Assembly (NCBI GenBank): GCA_965219935.1
Contig: CBDCOU010000003.1
Span: forward strand, 4,030,001 to 4,094,000
Length of the DNA stretch: 64,000 nt
DNA from: Bin34 sp965219935
Lineage (GTDB): Bacteria; Chloroflexota; Anaerolineae; Caldilineales; Caldilineaceae
Direction: 5' to 3'
Made by a program: the position numbers and the translations under genes. The notes beneath the pieces were generated by a model. That model did no database searches, was not told where the DNA came from, and worked only from the letters and a program-made list of their open reading frames with translations. This document shows, in pieces, positions 1 through 8,628 of the stretch. Within the stretch, counting starts at the first letter, position 1, and every line of letters starts with the position of its first letter.

Positions 1-226
1 GTGGCAGCCGCACTGTCGCCCGCACCATGGGCCCGGTACGCTCCAGAACGACCTTGCCCGCTGGGCTAATCTGAGTCCAGGTTTCGCTTGCATAGGCCAA
101 ATCGCCCTGGATTTGGGCCTCAACGGACGATCCCCCCAAGGCCAACCATAACCCGAACGCCAGCGCTAACCACAGGCCTCGGATCAGTGGGGAACCTCGC
201 TCCGGACTACGCATTGAATCTGCCAT
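1..226 (-). CDS. Secreted protein of unknown function, N-terminal part only
   Basis: The gene is read on the minus strand and runs off the left edge, so only about 75 residues are visible. It can start at ATG 226 or at the in-frame ATG 214; an in-frame TAG just upstream (230-232) rules out an earlier start. The protein opens with a short charged stretch (SPERG, then IRG), a hydrophobic core (LWLALAFGLWLALGG) and SSVEAQIQ, a convincing signal peptide with probable cleavage near VEA-Q. The mature part (GDLAYASETWTQISPAGK) is not a family I recognise. It lies about 100 bases downstream of the LRR lipoprotein gene on the same strand and may be co-transcribed with it. An exported role is inferred from the signal peptide only. 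Confidence 0.6.
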   Translation of the reverse strand, partial: MADSMRSPERGSPLIRGLWLALAFGLWLALGGSSVEAQIQGDLAYASETWTQISPAGKVVLERTGPMVRATVRLP

Positions 227-323
227 CCTCTACGCCCACTGAGGGAATGACTGGCCAGGAACCCCCGCTCGGGGATGGGCAGACAGAGGCTTCACCACCG
301 GACAGGACACGCGCGGCCGCCTC

Positions 324-3300
324 TCAACCGCGGAACGGAGAAGACAATATAAGGTCGTATCGATCCCTGACGGGGACGCATGCGTCCGGCTCGGGGTCGG
401 CTGCACAGACTTCCAGGGTGGGTTCGGTAAACCGGGCGTCGATCAGGTACGGGCAGGCGTAGCCCCAGAAGGTCACCGAGAGCTCGCGATCCCGCCAGTA
501 ACTTATTACCCTCAACAGACTGCGGTCGCGGTCGTCCCGGGTGCGTTCCCAAACCTCCAAAATGTCTCCGACCGCCACGTCAAAATGGGATAGGGGAAAG
601 CCCTCACACAAGGCATCCGCATCGGGAACCAGGAACAAGGTCGGATCGGGGCGGACCACCTTCACGCGGAGGCTGGTGGTCTGCAGCAGGTCCCACAGGC
701 GGTGCTCCGGCGTCAGCGTCGGTTCCAGCAGGGGCATGGCCAGCCCGAGCGTGTGGATGTGGGGCGCATCGGCCAGGAAATCCGCGGGCAGGGCCGTCAG
801 GTTGAGCGCGCGCAGGTTCAGATGCGTCAGATGGGGGGCCTGGGCCAGAAAGTCCGCGGGGAAGGTTTCGACCCGATTCACCCCGAGTTCCAGCTTCTCC
901 AGGTGGGGGGCATGCGCGAGAAAACCCTCGGGCAGGGCGTCCACCTGCTGCAGATCCAGCAGCAGGGACTGCAGGCGGGGGGAGCCGTCCAGGAAGCCGG
1001 GTGGCAATTTCGCAATGCCGTTGGCCAGGAGCCGGACCGTCTCGAGCCCGGGATGGCGGGCCAGGAAGTCGGGCGGCAGGCCGGACACGCCATTGGCATC
1101 GAGGCTCAGGTGCCGGAGTTGCGGGGCATGGGCCAGGAAATCCTCGGGGAATCGCTCAACCAGACCCAATTCCAGCTTGAGATGCCGCAGGCGGGGGGCA
1201 TCGGCCAGGAAGCCCTGGGGAAGACGACTCAAGGGCGTTACTATTTTGGTGAGATTGAGAATATTGCTCCCGCCGTAGCTGCGCTCATATCGCGAATAAT
1301 CCAGTTCCAGCTTCTCCAGGCGGGGGGCATGGGCCAGGAAGCCGGACGGCAACGCCTGCAGCCAGGGTAAATGCAGGTAGAGTTCGACCAGCCGCGGTGC
1401 ATGGGACAGGAAACCCGTCGGGAAGGCTTCCAGGCTTGCGATGCCAAGGACCAAGGTTTCGAGCCGCGGTGCCTGGGCCAGGAAGTTCGCCGGCAAGGCG
1501 TCCAGGTTGCCGGCACTTAGGTGCAGGGCTTCCAGATGGGGTGCGTGGGCCAGGAAGTCCGGGGGCAGGGATGTCGCGCCTCCTATGCCGATCCGCAATT
1601 CCGTCAACTGCGGCACCGGATCCAGGAGCCGTGCGGGCAGGGGGTTCGTGCCGTTCACGTCCAGGGCAAGGGAAGTCAGATGCGGGGTCTGTGCGAAGAA
1701 ACCGTCCGGCAACGCCAAGTGTGCACCCTTCAAGGTGAGGTGGGTCAAGGCGGGGACCTGGGCCAGCAGGCGGGCGGGCAGCGCGCTCGCGCCATCCATA
1801 CCGGCCACCGTCAGGGTGAGATGGGTGAGACGGGGCATTTCCGGCAGGAAGGTCTCCGGCAAGGGCGAGGCGGCGGACACGGTCAGGCGGGTCAGGCGGG
1901 GCTTGTGGGCCAGCAAGCGGGCCAGCACCGCCGCCGGGTATTGGCCCTCCAGGTGCAGGGTCTCCAGAGCAGGGACCGGTGCCAGCCAGTCGCCGGGCAG
2001 CTCCAGGCTGTTCCTGCCATGAACCGTCAGATGGGTGAGCCGGGGAACCGGCGCCAGCAGGGCGTCGGGCAGCTCCAGGCCGTCCCTGCCATGAACCGTC
2101 AGATGGGTGAGCCGGGGAACCGGTGCCAGCAGGGCGTCGGGCAGGTCCAGACCGTCCCGGACGGTCACCGTGAGATGGGTGAGATGGGACACGCCTTCCA
2201 GGAAGGTCTCCGGCAAAGAGGTGCGACTGTCCACGGTCAGGCGGGTCAGGCGGGGCACATGGGACAGCCGCAGGACCAGGCCCGGCGCCGAAGCCGAGTA
2301 TGAGGCAGGCCCGGAATAGCCCGGCGAGCGCCATGACTCCAGATGCAGGGACTCCAGTTGGGGGACCGGCGACAGCAGGTTGGCGGGCAGGTCCGGATCA
2401 TGGATGTCTCTGAGTTCCAGATGGGTCAGCCGGGGCACGCCTTCCAGGAAGGTCTCCGGCAAGTCTCTGGGGGAGTACAGGAGCAGATGGGTGAGGTGGG
2501 GTACGGGTGTCAACAGGGTCTCCGGCAAGGAATCGGAGGAGAATAGTTCCAGATGGGTCAGCCGGGGCACGCCCTCCAGCAAGGTCTCCGGCAAGGCACT
2601 GTAGGACCCCACGTCCAGGTGGGTCAGGCGGGGAAGGTGGGCCAGGAGTGGGACGAGCTCCTTCACAGGGAGGCGGTTCGCTATGGCCAGGGACTCCAGA
2701 TGGGGGACCGATGCCAGCAGGTCGGCGGGCAGACTCACGTTGGAGATGGAGCCTCCAGCCAAATTGTCACGGGCGTACCCGAGGGACAGATGCGTCAGCA
2801 GGGGTGTGTACCGGAACAACCCCGTTGACAGCACCAGGAAATTGGTGGGATCCACCTCCAGCCGTTCCAGCCGGGGGGTGTGGGCCAGAAACCCGGCGGG
2901 CAGGCCGGGGTCCGGGAGGGTGTGGCCTACCAGATCGGGGGGCAGGCCGGGGTTCGGGGTCGCCACCTGCAAGGCGGCGAGGTTGGTCAGTCCCAGCAGG
3001 GCCTGCCGCACAGAGTGCGCCGCGAGAATATCCGTGTGCGCGACGGGGAGCTGGGCCAGGTACAGTGACAGGGTGCGGATGCGGGCCAGATGCTCCCAGT
3101 CCACCAGCGAGCAGGGCACCCGGACGTCGTCCAATGCCTGCACGGCCGCCAGAATGGCCTCCCGGATATTCCGATGGCGATCGCACACTTGGGGTTCGGT
3201 GCCGGCCAGCGGCCAAGCCAGGGTCGTGTCGTACCCGAGATATCCCACCCCGTCCACCCCCGCATCGTCCACGTAGCGCGCCCGGCCCTCCGTGTCCACG

Positions 3301-3857
3301 CGCATCCGAAACACCCGGCGCTCGGTCTGATCGGGATGGAGCGTGCCGTCCGTCCGGACCGGCTCGGCACTGACCTCCCAGGTCACGGGCCGGACCGGCC
3401 GGAAGCCCTCGGGCACGGTGAACAACACCTCCGGTTGGTCCCGGGCCAGGAACTGCACCGGGGAGCGGTCGGTCCGGAAGGTCGCGTACACCGCGTTCCC
3501 TTCCAGCCACAGGTGGAAGGTGCCGTTGTGGTTTTCCGTCAGGTTGTCGTAGGTTCCGGACCGGGTTGCGGAGGGCGTCGGTGTGGGCGGGCTCGTCAAC
3601 GTGGGTGTTGGTGTCAATGTGGGTGCCGGGGTCGGTGTGGGCAACCGGGTGGGTGTCGAAGTCGACGTGGGCGTGAAGGTCGGCGAGGGGGTGGGGACCG
3701 GTGTGAACGTGGCCACCGGGGTCGGGGCTGTGGCCACGGCGCGGTCCGCGGCCGGGCTGCGCGACGCGCGGCCGGCGCAGCCGGCCAGGCACAGAAGCGG
3801 CAGCAGGACCGCCAACAGCAGCCAGACCCGGCGCGGGCGGGCGGCGTGGGTCCGCAT
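324..3857 (-). CDS. Leucine-rich-repeat lipoprotein
   Basis: A 1177-residue protein. I chose ATG 3857 because it directly precedes a lipoprotein signal peptide (RRVWLLLAVLLPLL) with lipobox LAGC, Cys27 being the predicted lipidated residue; upstream in-frame codons would bury it. Next come a Pro/Thr linker of about 55 residues (TPTPTPAPTLTPTP style), a domain of about 170 residues of unknown type, roughly 30 LRR units of 22-26 residues with the pattern LPxxFLAxxPxLxxLxL, and a C-terminal region of about 130 residues with several Cys. LRR arrays of this type usually bind protein ligands; the anchor and linker suggest display outside the cytoplasmic membrane. No partner gene identifies the ligand. 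Confidence 0.85.
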   Translation of the reverse strand: MRTHAARPRRVWLLLAVLLPLLCLAGCAGRASRSPAADRAVATAPTPVATFTPVPTPSPTFTPTSTSTPTRLPTPTPAPTLTPTPTLTSPPTPTPSATRSGTYDNLTENHNGTFHLWLEGNAVYATFRTDRSPVQFLARDQPEVLFTVPEGFRPVRPVTWEVSAEPVRTDGTLHPDQTERRVFRMRVDTEGRARYVDDAGVDGVGYLGYDTTLAWPLAGTEPQVCDRHRNIREAILAAVQALDDVRVPCSLVDWEHLARIRTLSLYLAQLPVAHTDILAAHSVRQALLGLTNLAALQVATPNPGLPPDLVGHTLPDPGLPAGFLAHTPRLERLEVDPTNFLVLSTGLFRYTPLLTHLSLGYARDNLAGGSISNVSLPADLLASVPHLESLAIANRLPVKELVPLLAHLPRLTHLDVGSYSALPETLLEGVPRLTHLELFSSDSLPETLLTPVPHLTHLLLYSPRDLPETFLEGVPRLTHLELRDIHDPDLPANLLSPVPQLESLHLESWRSPGYSGPASYSASAPGLVLRLSHVPRLTRLTVDSRTSLPETFLEGVSHLTHLTVTVRDGLDLPDALLAPVPRLTHLTVHGRDGLELPDALLAPVPRLTHLTVHGRNSLELPGDWLAPVPALETLHLEGQYPAAVLARLLAHKPRLTRLTVSAASPLPETFLPEMPRLTHLTLTVAGMDGASALPARLLAQVPALTHLTLKGAHLALPDGFFAQTPHLTSLALDVNGTNPLPARLLDPVPQLTELRIGIGGATSLPPDFLAHAPHLEALHLSAGNLDALPANFLAQAPRLETLVLGIASLEAFPTGFLSHAPRLVELYLHLPWLQALPSGFLAHAPRLEKLELDYSRYERSYGGSNILNLTKIVTPLSRLPQGFLADAPRLRHLKLELGLVERFPEDFLAHAPQLRHLSLDANGVSGLPPDFLARHPGLETVRLLANGIAKLPPGFLDGSPRLQSLLLDLQQVDALPEGFLAHAPHLEKLELGVNRVETFPADFLAQAPHLTHLNLRALNLTALPADFLADAPHIHTLGLAMPLLEPTLTPEHRLWDLLQTTSLRVKVVRPDPTLFLVPDADALCEGFPLSHFDVAVGDILEVWERTRDDRDRSLLRVISYWRDRELSVTFWGYACPYLIDARFTEPTLEVCAADPEPDACVPVRDRYDLILSSPFRG
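1995..2138 (-). repeat. Two 72-bp tandem units inside the LRR gene
   Basis: Two consecutive 72-bp units (1995-2066 and 2067-2138) are almost identical at DNA level, each encoding one 24-residue LRR unit (DALLAPVPRLTHLTVHGR type). A third unit from 2139 is clearly more diverged. Neighbouring LRR units match only at protein level, so this looks like a recent in-frame duplication or gene-conversion tract, and a likely site of copy-number change. Confidence 0.8.
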
Positions 3858-4058
3858 GAGGCAGGTTCCCGGTTGTCGGTTCAAGGTCGGCATTGCATGG
3901 CAGCAACCGACGTTTCGGCCCCTCAGTGTAGGTGAGCCGCGCGCAGTCCCCGTCCCGCAAACAGCCGTTTTTGGCACAGGTGCGGCATCACAGGATGGGC
4001 AGATTGCCGCCTGTGCGTGGGCTGTGTGCCTGCGCCTGGTTGACCCCGTCGGAGGTCG

Positions 4059-4300
4059 TTACTGCCTCGCATCCAGGCAACCGAGGTTGCCGTTCCCATC
4101 CAGAATCTTTCTATCGGAAGTTACGAGTTGGTGGTCGTCCAACGCGGTCGCGACGATGATGCGGTCGGCCGGATCGCCGTGGAAGTCGGGAAGTTGGGCG
4201 GCTTTGATCCCAATCGCGCCATCAACCGGGATCTCATGGAGCCCATCCTGGAACAGGCTGGCACGCAAGGTTCCAAAGTCGGTCACGAAAATCAATCTAT
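4059..4300 (-). pseudogene. PIN-domain (VapC-like) toxin, 3' remnant
   Basis: The last 75 or so residues of this minus-strand frame read like the C-terminal half of a VapC/PIN ribonuclease: LHEIPVDGAIGIKAAQLPDF, then DPADRIIVATAL and LVTSDRKIL, the usual place of the third acidic residue and the TSD motif. The N-terminal half with the first catalytic Asp (normally DT/DxS near residue 5) is missing; upstream sequence in the same frame is low-complexity and unlike any PIN protein. No antitoxin gene is adjacent. I read it as a truncated toxin gene, unrelated in sequence to the intact pair 850 bases away. Confidence 0.7.
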
Positions 4301-4908
4301 CCCTTCGCGTGCGGTTTGAGCCCTGTCGAACTCGACCACTGGCTCCTGAGTCCGAGGTCCGGTACGGAACCCTCCAACCAGTCCTTCCTGGATCTGTGCC
4401 TGGAGTGAGGCCTGGGGCGGCATCCACACCGGGTTTCCGACGGCAGACTGAGGTTATGCCGGAGCTGTCATCCTGCCATGGGCACGGCATCGGACCCTCG
4501 TTTGTAATCCAATCCTCCGTGTTCCGAACCGAAAGGATTGAACCGGCAGCAGTGCCACAGGGTCGTGCCTCGGAACGGTTGCGCCGAACCCACCTTGGGG
4601 GTGGCATGGCAGCTCCGACCCATGCAGGTGCCGTTGTCCCGCAAACGGCTGTGTGGGAGACAGTTGCATATACGGTGATCAGCCTCAAAGAGTCGTCACC
4701 TTTGAAGATTGCTACACGGTCGCCGAAATTTGGCGTCGGCGAGTTTCTCACCCTCTCGGCACGGGCACCGAGAGGGTGCCCCAGCAAATGAGTGTGCCGG
4801 CCTGGGGAAGCCCGGAACGGTGATGGAAGAGCTCACACCGGACTCCTACGTCAATGCGTACAGATTCCAGTAGAATAGTATGGTCAAAACAACTGGTTGG
4901 AATAGCGT
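4301..4908. other. Gene-poor stretch upstream of the toxin-antitoxin pair
   Basis: No ORF here has convincing coding character. Around 4636 there is a copy of the short motif GTCCCGCAAACGGC, also seen (diverged or inverted) near 3951 and 28622. The last 100 bases are AT-richer and must hold the promoter of the antitoxin gene at 4909, but no consensus -35/-10 pair stands out. Confidence 0.4.
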
Positions 4909-5160
4909 ATGCGTGAGATTGGATCCACTGAAGCCAAGGCGCGGCTGCCTGAACTCCTGCGGGCCGTGGAGCACGGAGAGACCGTTGCCATCACCCGGCA
5001 CGGCAAGCAGGTTGCGCATCTGGTTCCCGCTTGTGCAGAGGATCGTGCCCATCGCGAAAGGGCGGTGGCACGGTTCCGGAAGCTCCGCGCCGGCTGGAAG
5101 CCCGTGAACTTCTCCACCGAAGAGATACTCGCCGCGCGCCATGAGGGTCATCGCCTGTGA
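4909..5160 (+). CDS. Phd/YefM-family antitoxin of a VapC-type toxin
   Basis: An 83-residue protein starting MREIGSTEAKARLPELLRAV, the classical Phd/YefM N-terminus (xxISxxEAKxxLxxLLxxVExGE), continuing GETVAITRHGKQVAHLVPA, which completes the dimeric DNA-binding fold. The C-terminal tail (GWKPVNFSTEEILAARHEG) is the part that would wrap the toxin. Its stop overlaps the toxin start by four bases (GTGA), so the two are translationally coupled. Antitoxins of this family repress their own promoter and neutralise a PIN ribonuclease. Confidence 0.9.
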   Translation: MREIGSTEAKARLPELLRAVEHGETVAITRHGKQVAHLVPACAEDRAHRERAVARFRKLRAGWKPVNFSTEEILAARHEGHRL

Positions 5161-5561
5161 GCGGACTGGTGGTCGATGCGTCGGTGGTTGTAGCGTGGCT
5201 CTTCGATGACGAGAACGAGCCGCGTGCAGACAGGGTACTGGACCGACTCGTAGAGGAAGGGGCACTGGTACCGCAGCTCTGGCACTTGGAAACGCGCAAC
5301 TCCCTGCTCACGGCTGAGCGGCGCGGTCGTCTTTCCATGAGTGGGGTCGAGGAGAGGCTTGCCGCCTTGAAGAGCTTGCCCATCCGAACCGATGTGGCCC
5401 CTGACCTTCAGGGAGCCTTCCACTTGGCACGAACCCATGGGCTGACCATCTACGACGCCCTCTATTTGGAGTTGGCCAAGAGGGAGAGTGCCATGCTTGC
5501 CACACTGGACGGGGCGCTGGGCAGGACGGCTCTGGCCGAAGGGGTGCCGCTGTTTGACTAG
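5157..5561 (+). CDS. vapC: VapC-type PIN-domain toxin ribonuclease
   Basis: A 134-residue PIN-domain protein beginning at GTG 5157, inside the antitoxin stop. The N-terminus LVVDASVVVAWLF carries the first catalytic Asp; HLETRNSL carries the conserved Glu; LTIYDALYLELAKRE carries the third acidic residue, followed by MLATLDGAL. Length and motif spacing are normal for VapC, so the toxin looks intact. VapC toxins cleave tRNA or rRNA when the antitoxin is lost. The gene is followed immediately by IS debris, so the pair is probably a two-gene operon. Confidence 0.92.
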   Translation: MSGLVVDASVVVAWLFDDENEPRADRVLDRLVEEGALVPQLWHLETRNSLLTAERRGRLSMSGVEERLAALKSLPIRTDVAPDLQGAFHLARTHGLTIYDALYLELAKRESAMLATLDGALGRTALAEGVPLFD

Positions 5562-5564
5562 GGT

Positions 5565-5795
5565 GTGTGGACATTAACGGGCAATGGGGTTCTGCAGCCA
5601 ATGGCGAACGGTACCGAACATCACAAGTCCTAATACTACAGTTGCACTTGTTGTAATTTGAGGTGTTGCCGGCGGCGGTGGCAGCCTCGGGGCATCCACT
5701 GGTGGTACCGCCGCCAGTGCGACCAGGCCAGGATGCACCGCTACGGCCAGCAGCAAACCCTGGACATCCACCACTGTAGTATTCGTGGTTCAATC
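5565..5795. mobile_element. Nested IS5 and IS701 scraps with a 153-bp MITE-like unit
   Basis: Bases 5570-5630 match the 3' end of the IS5-type element at 13938 (GTGTGGACATTA, then a minus-strand frame ending VRHWLQNPIAR). Bases 5631-5783 form a small unit with terminal inverted repeats AATACTACAG/CTGTAGTATT, the same ends as the IS701-type unit at 22090-24249. Its interior matches the IS701 3' end at 31200-31265 (minus-strand LVALAAVPPVDAP against LVVLAPVSPVDGP) and then an IS5-type piece (GLLLAVAVHP). Nothing here can encode a working transposase. Confidence 0.7.
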
Positions 5796-6259
5796 GCGCG
5801 CTGTGCGATCGTGGCTTGGAGCTCTATCCAACTCCGGCGGGATCCCCTCATGGCTCCGGTCGGCGCGCTCATTTTCAGGTTTCCACATGTTCCTGATCGC
5901 CCGATACGCGTTGGCACCTGCGATGATTGCAGGAAACAAGGTAGACGCGATTTTCATTCTCTGTTCGAGGTCTGACAACATGATGAAACCCCATACAATA
6001 ATCACCGAGACGATGAATACGCCGGCGGTCACCTGGCCTAATCGCTCTGTGCCCGAGTTGGTCTCAACAACCCTGATGAATTCCTTGTGATGGAGTTCCC
6101 GGTCCCTCCCGGCCATTTCCAGTCTGCGCTCTGCATCGACAAAATGCGGTCTCCAGCACCGGGAACAACCGCTTCGTATGCGGCCAAGTCCTCTGGGGAC
6201 GGGAGTGGACCGCGACGATGATGAATAGACAACTCGAGGCCAGTATTTTCCTCTAGCAA
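5790..6259 (-). pseudogene. DUF2335-family membrane protein, frameshifted
   Basis: Two overlapping minus-strand frames together give one protein. The N-terminal part has GPLPSPEDLAAYEAVVPGAG and DRILSM, the signature of DUF2335; the second frame continues with a helix (HHKEFIRVVETNSGTERLGQ), two hydrophobic segments (VTAGVFIVSVIIVWGFIML and a weaker one near IASTLFPAIIAGANAYRAI) and a charged tail. The switch lies near 6110-6120 and needs one base added or removed. The first frame has no ATG or GTG between the preceding stop (6362) and the domain, so TTG 6259 is the best start. It follows the 6362-7057 gene on the same strand and may form a pair with it. Confidence 0.6.
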
Positions 6260-6361
6260 TGGAGCCCGAGGTTCATGGACATCACTGAACTGTTCAGCCT
6301 CACTGGCAGTGCCATCACTACTTCTATCCGGCGGATCGATGCCCGAGGTAAATATCCCCGT

Positions 6362-7057
6362 TCATTGCGGGGTGCGATTTGGATCGGCTGCGTAGTCTTG
6401 TGTCGCGCTCTGCAGATCGTCTCCCACATCATTCCAGATTTCGCCGATGGTCGGCAAGCTGGACCGAAAGACAAAATTACTCGCCTGAAATGTCTTTGTC
6501 TCGTCAGGCCCTTTGACCCAACCGTCCAGTACCCGCAGGAAACCTTTGAAAAACGCTTGACTTTGCGTGCAGTTTTGGGAAAAGTCAAAATAATTAGCAT
6601 AAACATTGGCGCAGAGGTCCCTTCGTTTTGGGACTGCGCTGTTCACGGCCATGTCGGGATAGATGGAATTGATTGACATCACCAACTGTCGCAACGACAA
6701 TGTGCGGATCCAGTAGGCGGCACCCTGAATAAATCTGGATGCCTCTGCTGGCAGCTGGGCAAGAATCAAGCGGCCCAGCTCAAGGGCATTATCGTGCAAC
6801 GAGTAGATTGGAGAGTCCCATGAGGCTTCAATCCGGACCATGTTCCGGTCTGCCAGATCCCGGATGACATCGTACACACCGTCATCGAACGGACCGAAGA
6901 CATCGGGTTTGAAAGCAAAATGAGGTCCACCCACCAAGGATGGGATCTCCCTGTCCACAACGAACATCAGTTTCTGGATTTGTACAGGGGTGTACTCCGC
7001 GTGGTCACCTCCGGCGGCCATGGCTGCGAGGAGCACGTCTGAACGTTCTGGTTGCAT
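6362..7057 (-). CDS. Panacea/SocA-like protein of unknown function
   Basis: A 231-residue protein starting at ATG 7057 behind a strong ribosome site (GGAGGGG). Residues 20-70 (TPVQIQKLMFVVDREIP, then FKPDVFGPFDDGVYDVI) follow the pattern of Panacea (DUF4065)/SocA-type proteins, which have an xxLQKLLYFxD helix and a YGPFxxxVY motif. Panacea proteins act as hypervariable antitoxins for many toxins, including membrane toxins. The next gene, a DUF2335 membrane protein, begins about 100 bases downstream in the same reading frame after the TGA. The family match is remote; the rest of the protein (LSLRQLVMSINSIYPD and beyond) is unassigned. Confidence 0.6.
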   Translation of the reverse strand: MQPERSDVLLAAMAAGGDHAEYTPVQIQKLMFVVDREIPSLVGGPHFAFKPDVFGPFDDGVYDVIRDLADRNMVRIEASWDSPIYSLHDNALELGRLILAQLPAEASRFIQGAAYWIRTLSLRQLVMSINSIYPDMAVNSAVPKRRDLCANVYANYFDFSQNCTQSQAFFKGFLRVLDGWVKGPDETKTFQASNFVFRSSLPTIGEIWNDVGDDLQSATQDYAADPNRTPQ

Positions 7058-7719
7058 CCGGCACCCCTCCCGGGTCCTGTGCCATCAAGCTTGAGCCGCA
7101 AGTCTTCCGGGCTCGACTTGTCGTCCAGCCGCCGTACTCATGGATCAATCCGTGATGGATCCCGGTCTCCTACCCAGTGTCGATTCACGTTTCAACTTGT
7201 TCTCAAGTCGATTTACGCCGATTGTATCCGATCGGATCCAGACGGTGACAGGCTCCTTGACCAGAGGGCACGGTTTCAATCTCGTTGATAGTGGCTCTGG
7301 GTCTTCATGGGTCCACCTCCCTACAAGTGGGTTCCCGTTGGTCGTTTCAGGCCATGCCGCGGGCCATCAGCCCACGCGGTGGCGAGTGCCAGCCTCGGTA
7401 GTCAGACCCAGTGTCGGGCCTTGGGCTTGAAGTAGCTCTCCAGCCGGTTGGCATGGAATGCGGAATCGTAGCAAGGAAACAGCAATGCAAGCATCCCAGT
7501 GCTTGTAGCACAACACGGCCCGCAGGCACTACCTGCTGGCAAGTCGTCATACGGTCAGCAACTCCAGGGCGGCAACGGCAACGGCCTTGATGGTCCCGGG
7601 AAATCCGTTCCTCCAGGTCAACGATCGCCAGCATGCTGCGTTGGGGATTGGGACGACCACGCATCGGGGAGTACCTCCATTCCAGCCGGCCGCATCTTTC
7701 AGAAGCCTGCCAAATACTC
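7058..7719. other. Gene-poor stretch
   Basis: No confident gene. Around 7430-7560 a short minus-strand frame ends LFPCYDSAFHANRLESYFKP, and a neighbouring frame holds GTIKAVAVAALELLTV; they might be pieces of one lost gene, but I cannot name it. The stretch also holds the promoter side of the 6362-7057 gene. Confidence 0.35.
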
Positions 7720-8628
7720 CTACCCAATCTCAAGATCTGGGAACGGATTGGAGTGTGGAACGTCGTCATCCCAGTATCCGTACCGTTCTTTCAAAAACAG
7801 TTCAATTGACGTATAGTCTGGAATCGATTGGTGAAGCTCCAATCCCCAGTGACGCAGGGATGACAACATAGCAAGCTGCCTTTTGTCATTCATTTGGTCG
7901 AATGTAAAGCGACCCGCAGGAACAGATTCGGCGGTCGCGCTCTCGGGTTGCCTCCCTGATGCTAACATCTCCCTCTGATTCTTTTCTGAGAGTGGATCGG
8001 AAAGGTTGAGTGAAAAGCGATAATTCATCACTATGTTGAAGACCGCAGTTAAGATATGCCAGTCAAGCCAACCTTTTGCCCGGAGTTGTAACACAATCAA
8101 TCGAAATTCTTCGGACGAGGCGAGCTTCACAATAGTAAATCGGAGGCTTGAAACAAGATTCTTATAGCGGCCTTGGAGCAATTCTTCGGCTCGTTGAGAT
8201 GAATAAGTTGGACCCGGCCCATTTTGCCAACGAAGTTCGTCGTGTGTTGCAAACAACCCATCACTGCAATCCCAAGGGACAATGATTTGGGATTTTTGCA
8301 TCTCAGGATCATTGTCCGCGGCGAACGTTGCAACCAACTGGTCGTATGGTCTACCAGGTGAAAGCTTGTGTCCCAGCCCCCTCTCAAAAGCCCTTTCCAG
8401 GCTTTGAGCAAAATCGTTATCAGGAATAAGAGAAACTTCACGGAGAATAGCCATGAACATTGTCAATAGTTCTTCTTCAAGATCTACATTTTCAGAATTT
8501 TCGACAGGTGTCAGTCGAATCACCCACTCTCGGTCTCCGTTGCTTGGAAGCGACTCAATACGGTTCGTGTCAGATGCACAGACTCTACTATTGATCTCAA
8601 TATGGATTTTGATCTGAGTTTGAACCAG
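7720..8628 (-). pseudogene. C-terminal part of the IS-split nuclease-like protein
   Basis: This minus-strand frame (302 residues from the target-site duplication to the stop) is the 3' end of the gene whose 5' part lies at 10141-12267. It is mostly helical and acidic (ENVDLEEELLTMFMAILREV, LQLRAKGWLDWHILTAVFNI) and ends FPDLEIG. No domain is recognised. Deleting the insertion 8629-10140 and one copy of the 6-bp repeat joins it in frame to the upstream part (DLC-LV-QTQIK), giving a predicted 1009-residue product. A start at TTG 8631 inside the IS end is possible but is probably not a real start. Confidence 0.8.

Noticed and set aside
702..2303. Plus-strand frames of 200-260 codons inside the LRR gene
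   Set aside because: Gln/Gly/Arg-rich shadows of the LRR repeats, without ribosome sites.
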